Assembly (NCBI GenBank): GCA_000827495.1
Contig: KN817526.1
Span: forward strand, 558,001-622,000
Length of the DNA stretch: 64,000 nucleotides
Reading direction: 5' to 3'
Source of the DNA: Hypholoma sublateritium FD-334 SS-4
Lineage: Eukaryota; Basidiomycota; Agaricomycetes; Agaricales; Strophariaceae
The position numbers were made by a program, and so were the translations under genes. The first letter of the stretch is position 1, and the number at the start of each line of letters is the position of its first letter. The notes beneath the pieces are model-generated. The model was not told where the DNA came from. It did no database searches and saw nothing but the letters and a program-made list of their open reading frames with translations. Below, piece by piece: positions 45,283 through 55,907 of the stretch.

Positions 45283-46838
45283 GCGCATTTTTCTTTCATG
45301 ATCAGAGAGGTTCAGCGTTCACTAGTACATTATATATAGTCCACGAACAATTTGAGCGGACGTTTATCAGCCTACAGATTTCAACTTTTATACATATTTT
45401 GCAGACATTTCTATGCCATTTGTCATTTTTGTAGTCTACGTACCCCTCGCGAGATGTATTATCGTATGTGATATTGTTAGTGTACCTCCATCTGCGGAAC
45501 TCGTAGATCAAGAAGGAGCGTTGATACCATTCATCTTTCTATGAATCAGTCACAGTGTCGGAACTGAAGCAATCTGAAAACAATTCATCAATCAGTACAA
45601 AAGTTGTACCTTCGTCGTCCTACAATGTATACATATTCTCCATCCGTTGCGGCCTATGATTGGAAGTTGTGTAGTTGCAAGTAACGTAAAAATAATTAAA
45701 AGTTGCAGTGTGTCGTTCAGAAGGCCTGCACATTGCGCCTGTGGCTCTTGTGTGGCTCGGTCTTGGATTCCGTCACGACTTGCTTGAACCATAAATCTTT
45801 TCAGGAAAATGTTCAGCACTCGAACGGAGACATTTATTTATTACCTCGGAAAATTCTACGGCTTTGACAGAATAAACACCAAGAACGCACCCGGGCCCTT
45901 TGCTTGCGCTTTCACCACGTGGTTCCACATCTCCTACTCCGGCCCGCCGAAGTTGAACGTTGAATTCCGAACTGAAGTAAACGGTATTGTTGCGAGCGAA
46001 GCGAGCAATCATTCTCTTAGGGCTGCCCCGCGCGTCCAAACAAGACCAAATTCTACTTTTCGCAAATCGACGACCTGGCTTCGAGGGCTAATTTTTCGGC
46101 GATTATGCGGTTTCTTCTCTCGGAAGTTGCTCAGGTTGTACCTACTATGTCGTTACTTGTACATTTTCATGAAATATTTGTGAAATTTGGTCCAGTTTTT
46201 CCATATTGAGTCAAGCTTAGCCAGACGGCGCGACGTTGGCGCGACGCGCGTACGCGTCTGCACCGCATTTGGCAGTGTTTCTGTAGTCCCTCTCAAACGG
46301 CCTCGTTGGAATACAGGCCTTCGTATGTGCCGCCTATGTGGTGCAAATCGCGACGAAGCAGATGCCAAGCAGATGCTCAACAACGGGCAAGAGCAATGGC
46401 CTCAAAATGTCGCTTGAATGATATGATTTGGATATAATTCTTTTCAACTCTTCTACAACCCCCCGTCCACGAAGTGGACGGGTTGTCCCCAATATTTGGA
46501 TCATAAATTTATTGTATTTTTCATTCTAGATATTTACTGATGATAAATTGCGCTTACAAACTAGGATGGCGCAGCGAGCTACACGCTGCATGCAGCGCAT
46601 CCTTAATAAGTATCTATCTCGCACCCGTCATCGATTCATCTACCAGCAAGTCTTTGCTTCATTGCCGATCTGACACCACCATTATTTCTCAGCGGTCTTC
46701 TTCCGATCGTATGCAATACTCGGGCACTCGAGGCGGTAGCATATGGAATTCCAGGTGCAGAAGTTGCAGAACTGCAGCCGCACAACATGATGGATATAAA
46801 TATTCAACGCGCCGTGCTTTTTCGCCCGAAAACCCAGC
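45283..46838. other. Intergenic region (1.56 kb)
   Basis: Contains open frames at 45809-46183 and 46187-46417 (+) without domains, and a CG-rich GCGACG/GCGCGACGCGCG patch near 46225-46255. Pectinesterase promoter at the right end. No gene called. Confidence 0.4.
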
Positions 46839-48142
46839 ATGGTCCATCCAGTGAATTTCGTTCTACTCTTTGGCGGGCTTTTCAGGTTTTCACTTGCTGC
46901 CTCCCGCACTTCTCCCCCTGCTGGCGCGGTAGTTGTTCGCTCTGGAACAACTGCGGCAGGCGAGTTTGCGACCATCTCAGCCGCCGTAAGCTCATTGCCA
47001 AACGACAAAACATCCCAGTCCATTTTCATCTTTCCTGGGACTTACACCGAGCAGGTCGATATCACACGCACTGGACCCCTCACGGTAAATACACTATCTT
47101 CGCGACGCAACCGATCGGTTTGACATCGTATTGGCAGATTTACGGCTATACAAATGACACCAGCTCATACGGGGGCAACCAGGCTACGTTACAGGCGGGA
47201 GTACCAGCTAGTACAGCGGGGTCCGACGACGCCAGTGGGACACTCCGCATCCACACGGACAACTTCAGCATGTACAATGTGAATGTCAAGAACACATTCG
47301 GTATCGGCTCTCAAGCCATCGCGATCAGCCAGTACGGAAATCGTGTTGGCTTGTATGCATGTGGATTCTACGGGTACCAGGACACGCTGTATGCCAATAA
47401 AGGGGCCCAAGTATATCTGAAGGGGTATATTGAGGTGCGTTACTTTGAACGGGGTACTATTACTTATATTGCGAAGTCTACTCATTCCGGTATTTTACTC
47501 TCACTCTTCCAGGGGGCTGTCGATTTTATTTTTGGCCGCACTGGCTTAGCATACTTTGGGGGCAACACAATTGCAGTCAAGGCCCCAGGGTGTATAACTG
47601 CCAGCGGACGTGAGGCAAACGATACAGGAAGTTGTGAGCAGACATTTTTGATTTTCTTTTGGCCCTGTTCAAATTGTCGCTAGATGTATTCAATCAGAAC
47701 ACCATCGTTCTCGCTACAGGGTCGAGTGTTAGCAGCACTTCAGGTAAGGTCTTTCTCGGAAGGCCTTGGGGTGGTACGTTGGCCCATAATTCACTGAGAA
47801 TATAGGACACTGACTACCGTATCCAGATTTCGCTAAGTGTGTTTCTCTTCATTGCATATGTAATGTTCTGCTCACATGGATGTGTACAAAAGGGTGGTCT
47901 TCAAAAACACCATCGTGACCACTCCCCTCAACACGGCGCTGTGGTCAATCTGGAATACTGGAGATCCACGGACCCACGAAGTCTTCCTTGCCGACTTCAA
48001 CACCACAGGAAGCGGCGTCACCGGGGTATCTCGTGCAAACTTCTCCACATTGCTATCGGCCACCCAAGCAGCTTCCTACTCGATTGCAAGCGCTGTTGGA
48101 AGTGACTACACCACATGGGTTGACACGGCCTATTTAGTTTGA
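46839..48142 (+). CDS. Secreted pectin methylesterase (CE8)
   Basis: Removes methyl esters from homogalacturonan in plant cell walls; an extracellular enzyme of plant-biomass degradation. Exons 46839-47084, 47138-47434, 47513-47633, 47684-47773, 47827-47836 and 47893-48142 fit in phase and give 337 residues. An N-terminal signal peptide (VNFVLLFGGLFRFSLAA) precedes a right-handed beta-helix. Catalytic signatures are complete: YGYQDTLYA (Gln, acid Asp), GAVDFIFG (nucleophile Asp) and LGRPWGDFAKVVF (Arg, Trp). SIFIFPGTYTEQV is the usual early strand. Exon 5 is only 10 nt, and it is needed to restore GDFAKVVF. ATG 46839 gives a typical signal peptide; an upstream frame lacks one. Confidence 0.93.
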
Positions 48143-49243
48143 CCAACATGTACTCTACTAACGTGTACGTCTCTTAGTTTGACTATCTCCGAAGATTACC
48201 CCGCCGACGAGCTATATCTGTATTTAGAATGAAGTACTGATTCTGTACTATCCGCGATGGTGATACAAGTCTGAGGTTGCATAAGCTACAAGTACGGTTC
48301 TTTACGTTTGAATATTGTAACGATCTGTACGAAAAGGCCCGGTGACTTGCAAGTGTGGCGGTACTCTCAAGGAAGAAAGCGGGTGTCCGTCAGCATAACG
48401 AGAACTGTCGCTTTGCGGTTAGTCGTCGTAATCAGGCGCTACTAAATATCATGCACTCAGAGGCGCGTCGCATCTAAATAGACAGAAGTGCACTGTCCAA
48501 ATAGCCACCGATTTCTCCTCGGATGGGCTTGCCAATGTAGGGCGTTCCGTCCAAGCCGTATCTATTTTTAGACGTGCATAATTGCTGCTCTCATGAATCA
48601 TTTCCTACGCTTTACTCTTCAAATGCTCCTTAGCGCAATAGACGCCGTCTACCCTGAATGTGTTTCTCCGAATTCACCTATTGCTCGCTACTCTAATGCT
48701 GTTATTCAGATGGCGATTCGGCGCAAGTAAGTATCTTATCATCACGCATCTTATCAGATCTTGTCAATTCCGCCGTGATCGACAAGTATCCCAACTGAGA
48801 ATGCCCTTGTCAACAGGAAAACAGCGGGAAAGGCCAACCCACCACTGCGGACCGTTGCTCTGCAGAGCTATACAAGCTATATAGAGGGCGAGTCAGGCGT
48901 ACTCAGCCGCTTTCATGTCCACTTACCACCTGGACTAACTCCGCTACGGTATGCGCGAGCGGCGAGTTCTTTCGTCGTCACTGACAGATCAGCGTCGTGT
49001 CAGAGCCGCGGAGTTTAATTCAATTTAGCCCGTCGAAGTGAGTTCTTTATTGAAGGCGGGCTTGAAAGCAACCTCGAGGTTTGAGGTGAGTGTATGTATG
49101 TAATCACAAAACCCGCTAAAGACGTTAGAACAGGGATGGTATACAATCCACGAGTCAGGTATTCATACATTGTGGTTAGATGGGTATCGTACATGATGAC
49201 AAGCTACATAAAAGAAAATGAGGTGAGTATATGCGTCGAATCT
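48143..49243. other. Intergenic region with a doubtful small ORF
   Basis: 1.1 kb between a plus-strand and a minus-strand gene. A two-exon frame at 48593-49018 is listed separately at low confidence. On the minus strand around 48487-48560 the reading YGLDGTPYIGKPIRGEIGG followed by a stop looks protein-like and may be a remnant. Confidence 0.35.
48593..49018 (+). CDS. Doubtful 111-residue hypothetical protein
   Basis: ATG 48593 opens a frame to 48726 with a GTAAGT donor; CAG acceptor at 48816 joins 48817-49018 in phase, giving 111 residues (MNHFLRFTLQMLLSAIDAVY ... AIRRK|KTAGKANPPLRTVALQSY). No domain, signal or membrane helix is clear. A consistent splice pair in so short a frame can occur by chance, so this is recorded only as a candidate. 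Confidence 0.25.
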
Positions 49244-52200
49244 TCAATCACCAGTGCCAAATATGTTACTACTACTACTGTTCTCGTTCTCTTTCCGCAA
49301 AAGATCGCTTAAATATCGCGCAACGTTCCCCGCACCCTGCTTCACCTTCTCCCTCTCGCCCTCCGTAACCTTGATCAAGTGTTTCGTTTCAAAGCGATCG
49401 GGGTGCCATTTCTTCATATGGTCCTTGATGCGATCCTTGGAGGTCTTCGATTTCTCCTTGTCGGGCCAGAACGGAGAGTGCATATATGCGCTAATCATGG
49501 CCAAAGAAATATCCTCCGGAGTGGCAGGAGGCTTTGCCATGGGCCAGGGGAAATCACTCCAGGTCAAATCGGATTTCTGGGAGAGTTGCGACCAGAGGCG
49601 TTCGTGCCTCTCGAGAACTTTGACCATGTCGTCGCGCGAGAGAGGTCTGCCCGCGGATCGCATCTGGAGGTCGGCCTCGATTTTCTCCTGCTCGCGACGG
49701 AAGCGCTCCTGCTGGTCGTTCGTGAATTCGTTGTGCCGACGCTGCCATTCCTCAGACCCAGGAACAGTATGAGGCGAGGTGCCAGAAGGAAATGCACCAG
49801 CATTGAAGGATCCGGAGCGTGACTTTCCTTGCGGGGGAACGAATGTTGGAGGCTTTGGAGGGTGAGTGCCATTAGGCGTTCTAGGAGAAGTTGACGAGTT
49901 CGTTGACGCAACAGGGGTGGGTTTAGCGGAGGAAGACCAGCTAGGGCCAGCAGGGCCCCAGGACGGAGGGGTACTGTTCCTGTCTGAGGATGAACCGGGG
50001 AATGAGGGCGGCGCCTGAGTTGCCTGAGGAGGCGGCCTAGGTATTCCGGACGAAGTTCCAGGTGAAGAGGACGGAGCAAATGTCCAAGAATCGCCAGTGC
50101 TATCGTGGCGGGAGCGTTGTTCTTGCCGTTTGCGCTGGATTGTATCAGCTTGTTGCTGGTACTGCAATTGCTGCCAGATATACGCCTGTTCTTCGAGCAC
50201 TTTCGGATCGGTCAGCAAGTCATCACTTAGAAGATGCGCTTCATAATCGTGGTCCTGTAGACGACGGGCGGCCTCCGCGTTGCGTGCTTCCTCAAGCTCG
50301 CGCTCGCGCTTCTCTCGAGCCTGACGATTTACATCCCGCTGCCTTTGCTCCTCGAGAACACGAGAATCAAGATTTAGAGATGGGAAATCCAACGGATCGA
50401 CGTCGGTCGGCAAGCTGAAGAGCGCTGCGCGTTCTTGCTCCTCGCGAGCAGCGCGGTCTGCCTGCGCTTTCTGTACTTCCTCGCGCTTGCGGTTCTCCTC
50501 TCGTTTCAGGGCGTCCTGGCGTTTGCGTGCATCCTCCAGCCTCTGGGCGTGCTGGCGCTTCCGCGCTTCCTCCGCCCTACGCTCTTCCTCGCGTTGTTCC
50601 TCCTCAGCCTTTCGCTGTGTCTCAAGCTCCTTACGCTTCACCTCGGCCTCCTTCTCCTGCTCCTCCTCTAGCCTCTTCGCGTCCTCCTCCTTCCGACGAG
50701 CCTCCTCCTCGCGGCGCCTGACCTCCAACTCACGCAAAAGCAGTGCTTCCTCCCGTTCTCTGATTTCACGTTCGCGTTTGCGTGTCTCTTCTTCGAGTTG
50801 GGTAAGTTTCTCCTGTTTTTCTTTAGCCTCCTCTGCGATTTTCTGTGCTTCCTGCTGCATTTGTTTTGTTTTTTCGGATTCTTGTCTGAGCTTCTCCTCG
50901 CGCTTTCTTGTCGCCTCCTCTTTCTTCTTCAACTCGGTCTCCTTTCGTTTCGCCTCCTCCTCAAGTTTCTTCGCATCGGCGGCACGCTTCTTTGCATCTA
51001 GTTCGCGCTTGGTGACCTCGCGCTCTTTCTTCTTTGCCTCGGCTTCCTTCTGTTTCGCCTCCTCCTCCCGCTTCCTGGCCTCCTCCGCCTTTCGCTGGGC
51101 CTCCTCCTCGATCTTACGCGCCTCCTCCGCCAATCGCACTGCCTCCGCTTCCTTCCGCTCAAGCTCCTCCGCCTGCCGTGCGGTCTCCTCCGAGCGCAAA
51201 CGCGCCTCCGCGTCCCGACGGCGCACCTCCTCCTCCTTGAGGCGCGCTGCATTAGCCTTCGCCTGCGCCAACTCTGCCTTCTGACGAACCTCCTCCTCCT
51301 TTGCTCGCACTTCATCTTCCTTCGCGCGCACTTCGTCTTCTTTGCGGCGCGTTTGCTCCTCGATCTGCCGCTCTTGTGCATTGAGGCGACGAATTTCGTC
51401 CTCCTGATGCTGTAGCACCAGGCGGCGCGACTTGGCCGTCAGTAGCGCATCACTGTTCGGCGGAGCTGCCGCGCGTATGCGGGGGTCGTCAGTGTCGTCG
51501 CTGCTGTCGGGCTCGTGGTGCGGTGTGGCAAACAAGTCGTCCTCGCCAAAGTCATACTCTTCGTCTTCGTCGTCTTCGCCATTCTCTTCGTCGTCGTCTT
51601 CCGAGCCCGAATCCGTGTCTGTGCGTGCGTACGGGCCCTCACCAAACTCAGACGGGGACGGCGGGCTCCGGGGATACGATTGCCGCTTCGGTCGCGTCGG
51701 CCCGCGGGGCCGCGGGGCAACCCCCCTCGGGAGTGGGCGCGGCTTGGTGGGCGACCTTTGGGGCACGGCAGCGACGTTGGGCGTCCTCCACGCACGCCAG
51801 GCAGGCAGTGGCTGCTGTCCGGCTCCGTCCTCGATTTGAGGGCCGGGATTTGGCCCCGCATAAGAGGGAGGGTACGGCCGCACATATGGATCTGCAGGGA
51901 GCACGGTTAGCCATCAACTCCGCTAACACCAAGTTACAAGGAAATGGGTGCCTAAAGAAACGGAGTGGAATAAAGAAAAAAGGGGAAGTAAATCAGGGCA
52001 TGGGTGAAGAAGCTAACCTGTATCGTCTAGCTGTGGCCCGCGTCGCGACGAATACGAGCCTTGGCGCACCGGCACCGCAGGACGCGCACTCTCCGACCGC
52101 ATCGTGTAGTCGTATTCTTCCTGGGGGGGACCGCTTGTTTCGCGATAGGGAGCCGCCGAGTATGCCCTTGGCGGCGGACCGTTATCAAACAGATCACCCA

Positions 52201-54412
52201 TAGGAGGCAAAAAGTCGTGCGCCATGCTCGAATGCGCATGTCGAGTGTTGGCGCTAGGCGGCGGGCTGGGATAGGACGGCGTGCGGGGCGCTGAAGGTGC
52301 ATATGTATAGTATGCCTCTCGCTCTCTTTCCCTTTCCCTTTCCCTTTCCCTTTCACGCTCCCGCTCCCGTTGCTCTCGTTCCCGGTTCTCTCGGTCCCGT
52401 TGCTCGCGCTCTCGCTCTCGCTCTCGTTGCTCGCGCTCTCTCTCACGCAAATCGCGCTCACGCTCCCACTCAATACGTTCCCTGGCCTCCCTCTCCCTCG
52501 CTTCTCGTGCATAGGCCTCTCTATCTCGCAGGTCGCGCTCCTCTTCCCACTGTGCATCGCGCTCCCTTCGATCATCCCAGCGAGGCCGATCATCGTACGA
52601 AAAAGGTGGCTTATGCACAGGTGCCAGTGCTGGGGGCGTGTAGTCACGCTCGTTGATAAACGACGGCGGCGGACCCGCGCTCTTGCCTGTGCCGTTCATG
52701 CGCAACGGCGGAGGCGGGCCATACGCACCGTTTGGTATGCTGTAGCCGTCGTCGTAAGGGGTGCGTGGGGGCACAGGCGACCGTACGGCGAGAGGTGGCG
52801 GCGTATGATAGTCGCGCTCTTCGGGAGGGTAGCCATTTCGTGCTGGCGGTGGCCGTGAGGCGAGGAGGTCACGCTGCGACGGATACTCCCGATCTCGCGG
52901 GTCGTCGCTGTTGTATGGCGAGCGCGGGGGTATCGGGCGCGCCATGGGTGGGTACTCGCGCTCGTCGCTGTTGTAAGGCGACCGCGCCGGAGGGCGTGCC
53001 GAGTCACGGGCAGCATAGGGCGGCTCGCGGTGTGGGGCGTAGTGTGAGTCGCCGGCGTCAATGTACGGCGCGGGCACGGGCTTTGGGCGCTGCGGCTGCT
53101 CTGGATAGAAGTGATCGCGATCCTCGCTACTGAAGAAAGAAGAATTATTAGAAAGCGATGTGAACGAGGCATTACTGACGGCATACTTCATCGTCGCCGA
53201 GGTCGAAGGGCCATCGTGGCGCAGAGACGCGTCGCCGGGCGCCGTACGGCTATCCCGCCGCGCGAGCCGCTTCTCCTTCTCAAGTGGCCGGCGCGTCTTC
53301 TCTGCCTCGCGCATATCCCAGTCTTCCTCTCCGCCATCATCTCCACGCTCGGGGATCGTCTCCGTCATCGGCCGGATGCTTGCGCCCGAGCCCGTCGAGC
53401 GCATACTGGCAGTGCTGCCGCGCCGGTGCACCTGGTTGGGGTACGCCTTCGCGGTGGCACTCACAGGCTCCTCACCAGCTTTCCACATTTCAGGCGGGTT
53501 TGACGGGGAGCGTGGGGGGTGGCCACGGTCGGATAATGATAGGGAGCGCACAGAACTGCCCGAGGATCGGCTGAGCGAGCTTTCCCAGGGGCGCTCAGGC
53601 ACCTTATCGGACAGCCTCGTGCGGGGAGGTGGTGGTTCATCGGGGGGCTCATCAACAAGGGTACCGTTGGATAGCCAGGGGCCAGCGGAACGGTCATGCG
53701 CCGTTGAGGAAGATGATGACGACGATCCGTTCACCCGGCGGGTAGGGGGATGCTGTTCGTCGTGGCGATCGTGCGATGGGGCTGTCGGACGGCGCTCGCT
53801 TCCGTGGCGAGATGGGGGCTTCTCGACGGCAGATGGAGGTGGGGGGTCATTCGCCGTTATCGGAGGCTCTGTTTCGCGGCGCCGCGACCGTCGCTGCGGC
53901 GACGACATGCTGGTCTCCGGTGCACGCGCTGGGGTGGATTCTGGCGTACGGGGCCGGGGAAAGGGGGAAGGTGGCTTTGACGTCGACTGCGCACTGATAG
54001 CGGCAGCGTCGATGGGAGTCGTCGGTGTCTGCGTCTGCTTGATGCTGTTCAGGATGAGCTGCTGCTCGGCGACAAAAAATTTCTCCCAACCAGGGGCTGT
54101 GGGCTCGCCGGCGATCCAGCGACGCTGGTTGCGCTCCTTTTCCAGCTCGGCCTCATACTGCTCGCTTGCCATTGACTTGATATTCGCCATCGCAGCTTTG
54201 TATTCCTCCTGGAGGCGCACTCTGGTCTCAGGGCTGACGACGCCCTTGCGCAGCTCCGTGAGCTGGTTCTGCTTGGCCTCGTCCACGAGCGACGCAAGAC
54301 TGAGCTGGATGCGCGCTTTGAGCTGGGTCTTCCACTCGTCATCGGGTTCAAGGTCCTTGGGGTCGTGATTCGTAGGCGCCGGAGGTGGCGGCGGGCGTGC
54401 GTGCGTTGTCAT
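49244..54412 (-). CDS. Giant charged coiled-coil protein with C-terminal J-like HPD module
   Basis: Two exons, 54412-52018 and 51891-49244, give 1,680 residues. Order: N-terminal module at about 22-125 (EPDDEWKTQLKARIQLSL ... EAELEKERNQRRWIAGEP) shared with the neighbouring paralogue; a long Ser/Pro/Arg-rich disordered region ending in an Arg-Glu run; an acidic patch; a very long Glu/Lys/Arg/Ala coiled coil (about 960-1340); the motif EEQAYIWQQLQYQQQADTIQ also found in the paralogue; a Ser/Pro linker; and a C-terminal helical module with MKKWHPDRFETKH, resembling a J-domain with its HPD between two helices (KDRIKDHM... and GNVARYLSDLL). If a true J-domain it would stimulate Hsp70 ATPase; that is inference. 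ATG 54412 begins MTTHARPPPPPAP. Confidence 0.82.
52318..52450. repeat. CT-rich microsatellite encoding an Arg-Glu run
   Basis: Contains four to five tandem CCCTTT units at about 52327-52354 followed by CTCTCG/CTCCCG variants. On the minus strand it encodes (Arg-Glu)n in the disordered part of the coiled-coil protein. The reading frame stays open. Confidence 0.7.
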
Positions 54413-55907
54413 CGGGGCGAAGCCCGTGCAGCAGGGGGTGGTGGTGGTCGGGATGGAAGATGGGATGGAGGCGATGGGGATCGAGTTAGGTCAGCAGTCA
54501 CGGCTGCCTCATGTTCATCTTCAGCACACGCGTCGGCCGCTGAGAACTCAGGGACTCACCGCCAATATCCTCCGCTCCTCTGCGTTGTCGTCGGCGTCGG
54601 CGTCGCCCGCCCGCGCCGTCTTCTCACTGTCGTCGCTGCTACGCGCCGCCGGCCGGGCTTGTTGGTGGTTGTTGAACGAGGCACTGCCGTTTTCTGATTC
54701 CTCGGATCTGGTGCACCTTATCTAATCTTCTTCCAGACCCCAGTTGCCGCCGTGCGAAACCCATCGATGCGTGCTGATTATCGTGGATGCTTATCGTCCA
54801 CCGACCATTAGCGCGCACCGATCGTGCACCGAAAAAGAGTAACAAGCTTTGCACAACGTGCGCGCACGGAAACAGCATCTTAGAAACGACCGCTTGGATT
54901 ATGCACGCCCACAGCCAGCCGTGGCGTTCTGGAACTCGGTATGTACGGGACTCTCCGCGCCGGTCGCATTTCGAAACTCGGAAGATCTGCCGGCGGACTG
55001 CGTTAAACATAACTTACCGAGGGCTGGCGAGCAGTAGGCATTCAGAAAATTAAAGCGTGGCAGAAGATTAAGAAATGCTGCGGCGGAGCATAACCTGTCT
55101 GGTGTGATGGGGGACCCCACAGCAGAGTGCAATCTCAAGGAACGTCGTAGCTTGCTCACTTCTCCCCGACACGATGTCCCTCTGACCCCAAAATGAGTTC
55201 TCAAACGCCTCACGATAACCGGAGCCTAGTACGCGCGCGCCGCACGCACCGCAGACGACGCCCTCCACCGTTGCCACCTGCACATGCAGGCGATCCAGAT
55301 CAAGAGTAATATCTACCTGTCATGGGAATAAAAATAAAAGAACCGCACCACGAAATGAATTATCTGCAGCCTCGATGCTCCTCATGTCGTCGCAATACTA
55401 CCGGATCCGTGTGTGTCTGCTCCCTGTGCCGTAAATAAGAGCGTCCACGCTCGAGTAGCCGAGCTCGCGGGATAATGTATGTGCTATACCTGTCACTTGC
55501 ATCACCTTTCAAGTGCGTCATGTCCGAATTCCAGAGTGCATCGTGTCAATGTTCTGTGGCGTGGTCAATCTCGTGCCATGATGTTGCCCGCGCTTTGGTG
55601 AATGCGGCATGTACCATTGGCTGTAATGACTGTGGGGAAGGTATCCCATCAAAGAAAGTATGAAATGAGCGCCAGTGAACCAAAGAATCAAAGTGTGGGG
55701 AGTGGGGATGGGAAATTAATATTACACGTTGAGATTGCAAAAACCGGAAATCGGCAACTATGTCAGGGTTCCTCGCACCCGCATTTGTAGTCCTCGCGGA
55801 CTATAGCTCCGGTGTGATTGATGACATAGGCTACGATAGGTAAAGCAAGATAATTAGAAAGGTCGTGAGTAGCATTAGAATAAACGTGGAAGATCATAGG
55901 GTCATAA
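54413..55907. other. Intergenic region between the paralogues
   Basis: 1.5 kb: promoter of the giant coiled-coil gene next to 54412, then sequence without a supported gene. Several short frames exist on both strands. A GAGCTCG/CTCGAG-rich patch near 55447-55472 resembles no complete tRNA. Confidence 0.4.

Noticed and set aside
45809..46417. Two plus-strand frames upstream of the pectinesterase
   Set aside because: No domain, unusual composition, no consistent introns.
50487..51284. 265-codon plus-strand Ser/Phe-rich frame
   Set aside because: Antisense of the Glu/Lys/Arg coiled coil; such repetitive codons keep the opposite strand open.
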